Of a DNA stretch of 64,000 nt, positions 1-9,897 are shown in pieces (position 1 is the stretch's first letter; each line of letters opens with the position of its first letter). The stretch covers positions 310,326-374,325 of the forward strand of contig NZ_LNUP01000011.1 of assembly GCF_001512295.1 (NCBI RefSeq), in the 5' to 3' direction. A program made the position numbers and the translations under genes. This DNA comes from Pseudomonas sp. EpS/L25 (lineage in GTDB: Bacteria > Pseudomonadota > Gammaproteobacteria > Pseudomonadales > Pseudomonadaceae). The notes beneath the pieces were generated by a model. The model was given only the letters and a program-made list of their open reading frames with translations. It was not told where the DNA came from and ran no database searches.

Positions 1-403
1 GGTGATGCTGGATGCCTACCTGGACGGCCGTATCGACCGTCTGTACGTGGTGTCCAACGTCTTCGTCAACACCATGACCCAGAAGCCGACCATCCAGCAG
101 CTGGTACCCCTGGTACCGACCGAGGGCGGTGAGCTGCAGGGCAAGCATTGGGACTACCTCTACGAGCCCGACGCCAAGACCCTGCTCGACGGTCTGCTGG
201 TGCGCTACGTGGAATCCCAGGTGTACCAGGCCGTGGTCGAGAACGCTGCCAGCGAACAGGCCGCGCGGATGATCGCGATGAAGAACGCCACCGACAACGC
301 CGGCGATCTCATCAAGGAGCTGCAGCTGGTCTACAACAAGGCTCGCCAGGCTGCGATCACCCAGGAAATTTCGGAAATCGTCGGCGGCGCCGCCGCGGTC
401 TGA
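1..403 (+). CDS. atpG: ATP synthase F1 gamma subunit, C-terminal part (5' end outside window)
   Basis: This is the last 133 codons of the gamma subunit; the reading frame is already open at the window edge, so no start is visible. The C-terminal stretch is a long helix with the conserved run [12 protein letters not shown], the part of gamma that inserts into the alpha3-beta3 barrel and rotates as the central stalk. It is followed after 30 bp by atpD and then atpC, the standard gamma-beta-epsilon order of the bacterial atp operon. Identification is secure from motif and context. Confidence 0.97.
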   Translation, partial: VMLDAYLDGRIDRLYVVSNVFVNTMTQKPTIQQLVPLVPTEGGELQGKHWDYLYEPDAKTLLDGLLVRYVESQVYQAVVENAASEQAARMIAMKNATDNAGDLIKELQLVYNKARQAAITQEISEIVGGAAAV

Positions 404-415
404 CGGACAGCTTAA

Positions 416-1810
<1,395 letters not shown>

Positions 1811-1848
1811 CTGCCGCGCCCGGCGACGGGCGCTCTTAGAGGCATGCT

Positions 1849-2274
1849 ATGGCCAAGACAGTCCAATGCGACATCGTCAGCGCGGAAGGGGAAATCTTCT
1901 CCGGCGCGGTGGAGATGATCATCGCCCACGGCCACCTGGGTGATCTGGGTATCGCCCCGGGCCATGCGCCGCTGCTCACCGATCTGAAACCGGGCCCCAT
2001 CCGCCTGGTCAAGGCCGGGGGCGCCGAGGAGGTGTTCTACATCTCCGGCGGTTTTCTGGAAGTGCAGCCGAATGTCGTCGAAGTACTGGCCGATACCGCC
2101 AGCCGCGCCGGTGACATCGACGAAGCTGCCGCTCTGGAAGCCAAGCAGCGCGCCGAGGCAGCCCTGAGCGACAAGGGCACGGAGTTCGACTACACCGCTG
2201 CCGCGACACAGCTCGCCGAAGCCGCCGCCCAGCTGCGCACCATCCAGCAGCTCAAGCGGCAGGCCAAGCGCTAA
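1849..2274 (+). CDS. atpC: ATP synthase F1 epsilon subunit
   Basis: Small subunit of the F1 rotor, 141 residues. The N-terminal beta-sandwich begins [18 protein letters not shown] and contains the conserved [14 protein letters not shown] loop. The C-terminal part is an Ala/Glu-rich helical hairpin that in this family inhibits ATP hydrolysis. It is the last gene of the atp operon and is followed 23 bp later by a clear intrinsic terminator. Confidence 0.98.
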   Translation: MAKTVQCDIVSAEGEIFSGAVEMIIAHGHLGDLGIAPGHAPLLTDLKPGPIRLVKAGGAEEVFYISGGFLEVQPNVVEVLADTASRAGDIDEAAALEAKQRAEAALSDKGTEFDYTAAATQLAEAAAQLRTIQQLKRQAKR

Positions 2275-2297
2275 GCGCCAGGTCAGGCTGTAACGAC

Positions 2298-2326
2298 AAG
2301 GGTAGCTTCGGCTACCCTTTTCTTTT
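2298..2326 (+). terminator. Intrinsic terminator of the atp operon
   Basis: AAGGGTAGC-TTCG-GCTACCCTT hairpin with a 9-bp stem and a stable UUCG tetraloop, followed directly by TTCTTTT. It sits just after the atpC stop codon. Confidence 0.95.
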
Positions 2327-2428
2327 GTCGCCCGAAAAGCGCGGCGAGCAATTCCATGTGGTCGGACTTGAAGGTACCCGTTGTCTTCGGTCTGCGACCC
2401 GTCTCTTCCTCCTGTCTCCGAGGTTCCG

Positions 2429-3796
2429 ATGTCCCTGGAAATCGTCATCCTGGCTGCTGGCCAGGGCACCCGCATGAGATCCGCTCTACCCAAGGTGCTG
2501 CATCCCGTAGCCGGTCGCAGCATGCTGGGGCATGTCCTCGACCGCGCCCGTGAACTGCAGCCGGCCGGCATCCACGTCGTCATCGGTCACGGTGCCGACC
2601 AGGTCCGCAGCCAGCTGGCCGCCGACGACGTGAGCTTCGTGGTCCAGGCCGAGCAACTGGGTACCGGTCATGCCGTGGCCCAGGCGGCGCCGGCGCTGAC
2701 GGCGGAGCGGGTACTGATCCTCTATGGCGATGTACCCCTGATCCAGACCGAGACCCTGGAGCGCCTGCTGCAGCAGGTGGATGATGCTCATCTGGCGCTG
2801 CTGACCGTGGAGCTGGAAGATCCCACCGGCTATGGCCGCATCCTCCGTGACGACCAGGGACGGGTGACCGCCATCGTCGAGCACAAGGATGCCAGCGATG
2901 CACAGCGCGCCATCCGCGAAGGCAACACCGGCATCCTCGCGGTACCGGGCCGGCGTTTGGCCGACTGGCTGGGCCGGCTATCCAACAGCAATGCCCAGGG
3001 CGAGTACTACCTGACCGACGTCATCGCCCTGGCGGTGGCGGACGGCCTGACCATCGCCACCAGCCAACCGGCGGATGCCATGGAAGTCCAGGGCGCCAAC
3101 GATCGCCGGCAACTGGCGCAGTTGGAACGGCACTTCCAGCTGCGCGCCGCCGAACGCCTGATGTTGCAGGGGGTGACCCTGCTGGACCCTTTGCGCTTCG
3201 ATCAGCGTGGCCAGGTCGAGGCCGGCCGCGACGTGTCCATCGACATCAATGTCATTCTCGAAGGACGGGTGGTACTGGAAGACGGCGTGAGTATCGGTCC
3301 GAATTGCGTGATTAAGGATAGCCTGCTCAAGCGCGGCGCCATCATCAAGGCCAACAGCCATCTGGATGGCGTGGTGGTGGGTGAGGGCGCCGACGTCGGT
3401 CCCTTCGCCCGACTGCGTCCCGGGAGCGAACTGGGTGCCAAGGCCCACGTGGGCAACTTCGTCGAGCTGAAGAATGCTCATCTGCAGGATGGCGCCAAGG
3501 CCGGCCATCTCACCTACCTGGGGGATGCCAGCATAGGACCGGGCAGCAACATAGGCGCGGGCACCATCACCTGCAACTATGACGGCGCCAATAAGTTTCG
3601 AACCGAAATTGGTGCGGACGTCTTCGTCGGTTCCAACAGTTCCCTGGTGGCGCCGGTTACCCTGGGTGCAGGGGCGACCACGGCTGCGGGTTCGGTCATC
3701 ACTGAAGATGTGCCAGCGGCCACTTTGGCGCTGGGCCGTGCACGCCAGATCAACAAGAGTGGCTGGCAGCGTCCGAAAAAGACCCTCAAGACTTGA
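2429..3796 (+). CDS. glmU: Bifunctional GlcNAc-1-P uridylyltransferase / GlcN-1-P acetyltransferase
   Basis: Makes UDP-GlcNAc for peptidoglycan and LPS: acetylates glucosamine-1-P, then transfers UMP. The 455 residues fall into an N-terminal pyrophosphorylase domain (LAAGQGTRM near residue 7, then [11 protein letters not shown]) and a C-terminal left-handed beta-helix of hexapeptide repeats (about 250-455) with the acetyl-CoA-site run [12 protein letters not shown]. The open frame extends 16 codons further up to 2381, but the family start [11 protein letters not shown] at 2429 is preferred and has AGGTTCCG before it. It lies upstream of glmR and glmS, the usual Pseudomonas order. Confidence 0.98.
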   Translation: MSLEIVILAAGQGTRMRSALPKVLHPVAGRSMLGHVLDRARELQPAGIHVVIGHGADQVRSQLAADDVSFVVQAEQLGTGHAVAQAAPALTAERVLILYGDVPLIQTETLERLLQQVDDAHLALLTVELEDPTGYGRILRDDQGRVTAIVEHKDASDAQRAIREGNTGILAVPGRRLADWLGRLSNSNAQGEYYLTDVIALAVADGLTIATSQPADAMEVQGANDRRQLAQLERHFQLRAAERLMLQGVTLLDPLRFDQRGQVEAGRDVSIDINVILEGRVVLEDGVSIGPNCVIKDSLLKRGAIIKANSHLDGVVVGEGADVGPFARLRPGSELGAKAHVGNFVELKNAHLQDGAKAGHLTYLGDASIGPGSNIGAGTITCNYDGANKFRTEIGADVFVGSNSSLVAPVTLGAGATTAAGSVITEDVPAATLALGRARQINKSGWQRPKKTLKT

Positions 3797-3814
3797 CGTC
3801 GGGCGCAGATTAGG

Positions 3815-3847
3815 TTTTGATTCGATCCATTATCTTTCGAATCGAAA
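3815..3847. promoter_or_regulatory. Inverted repeat just upstream of glmR, probable DeoR-type operator
   Basis: TTTTGATTCGA, 11-nt spacer, TCGAATCGAAA: arms pair at 10 of 11 positions. The repeat ends 3 nt before the glmR start codon, so a bound protein would block both transcription and translation initiation. Autoregulation by the DeoR-type product is an inference. Confidence 0.55.
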
Positions 3848-3850
3848 TTT

Positions 3851-4621
3851 ATGACTCGCCGCAATACCGCCCAGCGTCGCCATGCCATCCTCGCCCAACT
3901 CCAGGCGCTGGGCGAGGTGAGTGTCGATGAGCTGGCCCGCCAGCTGGAGACGTCCGAGGTGACCATCCGCAAGGATCTGGCCGCCCTGGAGCGGAACGGC
4001 CTGCTGCTGCGTCGCTATGGCGGCGCGGTGGCCATGCCCCAGGAACTGCTGGCCGAGGCACCGCCCCAGGCGTCACCTTTCAAGCAGGCCATCGCACGGG
4101 CCGCCGCCCAGCGTCTGCGTGAACATGCGCGGATCATCGTCGACTGTGGCAGCACCACGGCGGCGCTGATTCCGCAGCTCGATCGGCGTCCCGGTCTGGT
4201 GGTCATGACCAATTCCCTGCAGGTGGCCATGGCCCTGCGCGAGCTGGAGCAGGAGCCCATGCTGCTGATGACCGGCGGCACCTGGGATCCGCATTCGGAA
4301 TCCTTCCAGGGTCAGATCGCCGAGCAGGTGCTCCGATCCTATGACTTCGACCAACTGTTCATCGGTGCCGATGGCCTCGATCCGGAGCGCGGCACCACCA
4401 CCTTCAACGAGCATCTGTCGCTGTCGCGAGTGATGGCCGAGGTCGCGCGGGAGGTGGTGGTCATGGCCGAAGCGGACAAATTGGGCAGGCGAATTCCCAA
4501 TCTGGAACTACCGTGGGAAAAGGTGGACGTCCTCATCACCGATGAACGCCTGTCGCCCGAGGCGGCACAGGCAATCGAAAGGCGCGGTGTGCAGGTCGTC
4601 CGCGCCGCTGTGGAACACTAG
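3851..4621 (+). CDS. glmR: DeoR-family regulator of amino-sugar synthesis
   Basis: DNA-binding regulator of 256 residues. The N-terminal winged helix has the DeoR signature (VSVDELARQLETSEVTIRKD at about 24-43, then LLLRRYGGAV). The C-terminal domain is the sugar-phosphate isomerase-like DeoR fold with the DCGSTTAALIP phosphate loop and the GADGLD segment. Pseudomonas homologues sit between glmU and glmS and control glmS. No Shine-Dalgarno is visible before the ATG (the preceding bases are CGAATCGAAATTT), which suggests a leaderless or very short-leader message. Confidence 0.92.
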   Translation: MTRRNTAQRRHAILAQLQALGEVSVDELARQLETSEVTIRKDLAALERNGLLLRRYGGAVAMPQELLAEAPPQASPFKQAIARAAAQRLREHARIIVDCGSTTAALIPQLDRRPGLVVMTNSLQVAMALRELEQEPMLLMTGGTWDPHSESFQGQIAEQVLRSYDFDQLFIGADGLDPERGTTTFNEHLSLSRVMAEVAREVVVMAEADKLGRRIPNLELPWEKVDVLITDERLSPEAAQAIERRGVQVVRAAVEH

Positions 4622-4630
4622 ACAATCGAG

Positions 4631-4667
4631 TCATCCACAGTGGGCGCTGGAAAGTCGCTGTGGATAA
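4631..4667. promoter_or_regulatory. Inverted DnaA-box-like pair in the glmR-glmS gap
   Basis: TCATCCACA (4631-4639, one mismatch to TTATCCACA) and TGTGGATAA (4659-4667, exact complement of the DnaA box) face each other. They form an 8-bp perfect inverted repeat ATCCACAG / CTGTGGAT with a 17-nt spacer. They could bind DnaA, act as a hairpin in the glmS leader, or be an operator for GlmR. Confidence 0.5.
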
Positions 4668-4688
4668 GACAGGCAACGGGAGGTAAGC

Positions 4689-6524
<1,836 letters not shown>

Positions 6525-6526
6525 CA

Positions 6527-6542
6527 GGTTTCACGTGGAACC
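6527..6542. other. parS centromere-like site (ParB binding)
   Basis: GGTTTCACGTGGAACC is a 16-bp near-palindrome and matches GTTYCACGTGRAAC at all 14 core positions. Pseudomonas parS sites cluster around oriC, and the atp operon normally lies directly downstream of gidA-gidB-parA-parB. The site begins 2 bp after the glmS stop codon. Confidence 0.85.
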
Positions 6543-6670
6543 TTGTTGCTGGTAGAAGAAGACGCCGTCGCAGGAATGGATAGGATTGGCTGTCCCTTTC
6601 TGCACGGCTGCTGAGCGATCTCCAGCGCTGCTTGACTGGGGCTCGCCCACTGGTGGAGCGGGTCTGGAAG

Positions 6671-6697
6671 AAAAATTGGGTCGGCGATTTGCCGACC
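6671..6697 (-). terminator. Orphan terminator-like hairpin on the minus strand
   Basis: Read on the minus strand: GGTCGGC-AAATC-GCCGACC followed by CAATTTTT, a 7-bp perfect stem with a U-run. No minus-strand gene upstream accounts for it. It lies between parS and the lysE-like gene in the 6525-6764 gap, which otherwise shows no coding region. Confidence 0.5.
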
Positions 6698-6764
6698 ATG
6701 TATCAGCAGAATAGTGGACGGTTGCTGCCCGCTGCTGGCTGGCGTCTCAAGGTGAGGTCCGAGG

Positions 6765-7400
6765 ATGTTGCTCCACGATTGGTTCGGTTTTGTCGCAGTA
6801 GCCATGCTGGTTACCCTGACCCCCGGTCCTGGGGTGATCATGGCGCTATCCAATTCGGTAGCCTACGGGCCGCGGCGGGCAATGCTCGGCTCGGTCGGCA
6901 ATGCCTGCGGCTTGCTGGTGATCTCGACCGCGACCAGTGCTGGGTTGGGGGTAATACTGCAGGCCTCGGCTACGGCCTTCCTGCTGCTAAAGGTGCTTGG
7001 CGCGAGCTATCTGATCTACCTGGGTATCAAGCAATGGAAAAGTCGCAGCAGCGCCTTCGACACCCTCGATCAGCCGGGAAGGCGTGTCCTCACCAACCAT
7101 AGACTGCTCTTCAACGGCACGATCGTGGCGCTGACCAACCCCAAGGCGATCCTGTTCTTTGCTGCGTTCCTGCCGCAATTCATCCGCCCGGGTAGTGACT
7201 CGCACACGCAGTTGGGCATTCTGGTACTGACCTTTGCAGCCTGCTCGGTGCTTTCCCACCTCTTCTATGTGATCCTGGCTCAGGTGCTACGGCGCACGCT
7301 TGCCGCACCCAATCGTGTACGGTTGCTGAACCGGCTGTTCGGCGCTTCGTTCGTGGCGCTGGGGACAAGCCTGTTCACCGTTCAAGCCAAGGTCGCCTGA
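6765..7400 (+). CDS. LysE/RhtB-family amino-acid exporter
   Basis: Integral membrane protein of 211 residues. The family signature TPGPGV lies at residues 19-24 in the first helix, about six hydrophobic helices are visible, and NPKAILFF appears near residue 125, a motif also conserved in LysE/RhtB proteins. Members export amino acids or homoserine lactone-like compounds; the substrate cannot be read here. SD GGTGAGG is 7 nt before the ATG. It stands alone between the parS site and a minus-strand gene. Confidence 0.9.
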   Translation: MLLHDWFGFVAVAMLVTLTPGPGVIMALSNSVAYGPRRAMLGSVGNACGLLVISTATSAGLGVILQASATAFLLLKVLGASYLIYLGIKQWKSRSSAFDTLDQPGRRVLTNHRLLFNGTIVALTNPKAILFFAAFLPQFIRPGSDSHTQLGILVLTFAACSVLSHLFYVILAQVLRRTLAAPNRVRLLNRLFGASFVALGTSLFTVQAKVA

Positions 7401-7438
7401 GCATCGGGCAGAGGTTCACTTCTCCTGGCAGGATTCGT

Positions 7439-7789
7439 TCAGGGCACGCGCCAGTTGCCCTGGTTCTGCTGGCGACAGGCGACGGCCAGGAAGCGGCCGT
7501 CGCCGGGTTCGCCGTAGTAGTGGATGTCTTGCCGATAGGGCACGCCGGGGCTGCGTGCGCCCTGGCAGATGCCGATCTCGCCCACTGGGCAGCGGTCGAC
7601 GAAGCTCACCTCTGTCTGCTGGCCCGGCAGCTGCGGCTGGCAGAAACCTTCGCGGAACAGCTTGGCGGGGATGTCGATGTTGCTCTGGCAGATCTGCACG
7701 TCCAAACTGCCCTGACGGCTGCGAATCACGCAGGCGTCGGCCAGCGCCAATGACGGCAACAGCACCAGGGTGATCAGCAACCGCCGCAT
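7439..7789 (-). CDS. Small predicted periplasmic protein, unknown function
   Basis: 116 residues starting MRRLLITLVLLPSLALA, a classic signal peptide with likely cleavage after ALA. The mature part has six cysteines spread along it (for example VQICQ, GFCQP, DRCPVGEIGICQ and VACRQ), suggesting disulfide bonds in the periplasm. I chose the ATG at 7789 because GGGAGG stands about 9 nt upstream; the ATG at 7798 would leave no spacing. It is divergent from the CobW-like gene (51-bp gap). I do not recognise the family. Confidence 0.75.
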   Translation of the reverse strand: MRRLLITLVLLPSLALADACVIRSRQGSLDVQICQSNIDIPAKLFREGFCQPQLPGQQTEVSFVDRCPVGEIGICQGARSPGVPYRQDIHYYGEPGDGRFLAVACRQQNQGNWRVP

Positions 7790-7840
7790 TCCATCCATCC
7801 TCCCACGCAAAATCGCCACTCTAGCATTCGACCTCCCGCC

Positions 7841-8797
7841 ATGCGCCTCGCCAATATCAAGACCCATGTGATCGCCGGTCCCCTGGGGGCCGGCAAGACC
7901 ACCCTGATCCGCCAGCTGTTCGCCCAACGGCCGAGCGACGAGCGGTGGGCGATCCTGGTCAACGAGTTCGGCCAGGTGGGCCTCGATGCGGCGCTCATGG
8001 CCCAGGACGACGAGGAGCTGAGCATCGCGGAAGTCCCCGGTGGTTGCCTCTGTTGCATCCAGGGCGTGCCCCTGCAGGTGGCCCTGACGCGATTGCTCAG
8101 ACGTGCAAGACCTCATCGCCTGTTCATCGAACCCTCCGGCCTGGGCCATCCCGCCAGTCTCTACCGCCAGCTCCAGGCGCCGCCCTGGGACGGGGTGCTG
8201 ACCCTGCAACCCCTGATTTGGGTGGTGGATGCCGGGCAACTGCTCGAGGGTCAGCCCGTGCCCGATGCCCAGCAACAGGCACTGGAGCAGGCCGGACTGA
8301 TCGTGCTCAACAAGAGCGCGGGCCTGGACCGAACGCTCTTGCCTCCACTGCTGGGCGACAGATCGCTGTATTGGACCGATGGGGGTCGAGTCACCCTGGC
8401 CGAGCTGCCCCAGACTACCGATGAGCTACCGCGCAGCGGTGAATTGCCCGAGCCGGTTGCCGCACCCAGTCCGCAGGCGCTGGTACTGCCCAATCGCCCG
8501 CTGCGCTTCAGCCATACCCAGGAGGGACGTCATGCCGTCGGTTGGCGCTGGCATCCCCGGCACAGCTTCGATGGACCGGCGCTGTCGGCTCTTCTGGCCG
8601 GACTTCCCGGTCTGCTCAGGCTGAAAGCCGTCCTGCAACTGGAGGACGGCTGGCAGGCCTACAACGGTCTGGCAAAACAGGCTAGCTGGGAGCCTACTCT
8701 GTGGCGGCGCGATAATCGGCTGGAATTGATCTTGGAGCAGATGCCGGACCTAGAGGCCCTCGAAAAAGGCCTGCGCGGGACCATTCGCGACATTTGA
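7841..8797 (+). CDS. CobW/COG0523-family GTPase, putative metallochaperone
   Basis: G3E GTPase of 318 residues. Walker A GPLGAGKT is at 13-20, the VNEFG loop near 40-44, and the metal-binding CxCC motif is GGCLCC with cysteines 69, 71 and 72, so a metal-delivery role is likely (Zn, Co or Ni not decidable). The guanine-specificity motif, usually NKxD, reads NKSA here. The C-terminal CobW_C domain contains RFSHTQEGRHAVGWRW. It lies immediately upstream of tonB, as I recall for P. aeruginosa. Confidence 0.88.
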   Translation: MRLANIKTHVIAGPLGAGKTTLIRQLFAQRPSDERWAILVNEFGQVGLDAALMAQDDEELSIAEVPGGCLCCIQGVPLQVALTRLLRRARPHRLFIEPSGLGHPASLYRQLQAPPWDGVLTLQPLIWVVDAGQLLEGQPVPDAQQQALEQAGLIVLNKSAGLDRTLLPPLLGDRSLYWTDGGRVTLAELPQTTDELPRSGELPEPVAAPSPQALVLPNRPLRFSHTQEGRHAVGWRWHPRHSFDGPALSALLAGLPGLLRLKAVLQLEDGWQAYNGLAKQASWEPTLWRRDNRLELILEQMPDLEALEKGLRGTIRDI

Positions 8798-8815
8798 GGT
8801 TGCCAAATTTGTTCA

Positions 8816-8834
8816 GCCAATGATAATGATTATT
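8816..8834. promoter_or_regulatory. Fur box upstream of tonB
   Basis: GCCAATGATAATGATTATT matches the 19-bp Fur consensus GATAATGATAATCATTATC at 15 of 19 positions. It lies 29 bp before the tonB start, so tonB is very likely repressed by Fur-Fe(II). Confidence 0.88.
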
Positions 8835-8862
8835 AAATTTACTTCCTCTGCGTATTGCTCCC

Positions 8863-9897
8863 ATGGCTCCGACGTCTCTTGCCAAGCCTGAACCTCTCGT
8901 AGTCGCTGCGCGTGCCGATGGTGATGAAGTGGAATCCGTCCAGGGCCCCGTCAGGGCCGCCTTGGCCGGCGACGTGGAGCCCGTGGCAGGGGTCAATGCC
9001 AAGCGTAGCGAACCCTCGGCCACCATCCTGTCGTTCCGGATGCCGGAACGTAACGAAGAGATCCTCACCCCGGTACTGACTCCGGTAGGCGCTGCCGAAC
9101 CGAGCGAGCAGCCACCGCGCGGTCGTGGCTGGGGCGTTGCCTCGGTGCTGTCGCTACTGATGCATGCCAGCATGGCGGCAGCACTGTTCCTGGTAGTCCA
9201 GGCACCGCCGGAGCTGAAGATCGCCAAGGGCGACGAGCCGATGCAGGTCAGCTTCATCCAGCTCCCCAAACCGACTCCCGAGCCGCCGGCGCCCACCCCG
9301 GCACCACCGGCACCGCCGCCGCCTCAGCCCGAGCCACCAGCACCGGAGCCGCCCAAGCCCGTGGAACCACCAAAACCGGTGGAACCACCCAAGCCGGTGG
9401 TGGAAAAGCCCAAACCGAAGCCTAAACCCAAGCCGATCGAGCACAGCCAGCAGAAGCCGTTGCCGAAGAGGGTCGAGCCCGCTCCTGAACCGGTGGCGAC
9501 AACCGCACCCGCGCCGGCACCGACGCCTGCACCTGCCGCCGCGGCCGCATCCAGCCAGCCTTCCCCGGCCGCCGCTCCTTCCGGTCCGCCGAAGACCGCG
9601 GGTATTCCTACCGGCAGCATCGACGATGCCGATATCCGGCCGATCAAGATGACGCCGCCTGAGTATCCGGAGATGCTGCGTCGTCGCGGCGTGGGTGGCG
9701 AGGTAAGGGTGATGTTCACCGTCACCGCCGAGGGCCGGCTGGCCGATATTCAGGTGCTGGAAGCCTCCAACAAGCAGCTGGAGCGTGCGGTACTGGAGGT
9801 GCTCGGCGAGTGGCGCTTCGCTCCCAGCGTCTCCGGCGGTCAGATCGTGCCGCGCAAGGCCACCAAGACCTTCAACTTCAAGATCCAGCGCCGCTAG
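8863..9897 (+). CDS. tonB: TonB energy-transducing protein
   Basis: Couples the inner-membrane proton motive force, via ExbBD, to outer-membrane receptors. 344 residues: an N-terminal cytoplasmic extension of about 85 residues, as in Pseudomonas TonB1; a single membrane anchor (about 88-108, with LLMHASMAAALFLVV); a long Pro-rich region with repeated EPPKPV and PKPKPKP units spanning the periplasm; and a C-terminal TonB domain (YPEMLRRRGVGGEV to the end). No exbBD is adjacent. A weak SD leaves the exact start open. Confidence 0.95.
   Translation: MAPTSLAKPEPLVVAARADGDEVESVQGPVRAALAGDVEPVAGVNAKRSEPSATILSFRMPERNEEILTPVLTPVGAAEPSEQPPRGRGWGVASVLSLLMHASMAAALFLVVQAPPELKIAKGDEPMQVSFIQLPKPTPEPPAPTPAPPAPPPPQPEPPAPEPPKPVEPPKPVEPPKPVVEKPKPKPKPKPIEHSQQKPLPKRVEPAPEPVATTAPAPAPTPAPAAAAASSQPSPAAAPSGPPKTAGIPTGSIDDADIRPIKMTPPEYPEMLRRRGVGGEVRVMFTVTAEGRLADIQVLEASNKQLERAVLEVLGEWRFAPSVSGGQIVPRKATKTFNFKIQRR

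Noticed and set aside
3439-3452. CCCACGTGGG in glmU as a parS site
   Set aside because: Contains CACGTG but lacks the GTT/AAC flanks; it is ordinary coding sequence.
7790-8275. Extension of the small secreted protein to a 278-residue minus ORF
   Set aside because: It would run through the CobW gene on the other strand; the signal peptide start at 7789 has its own SD.
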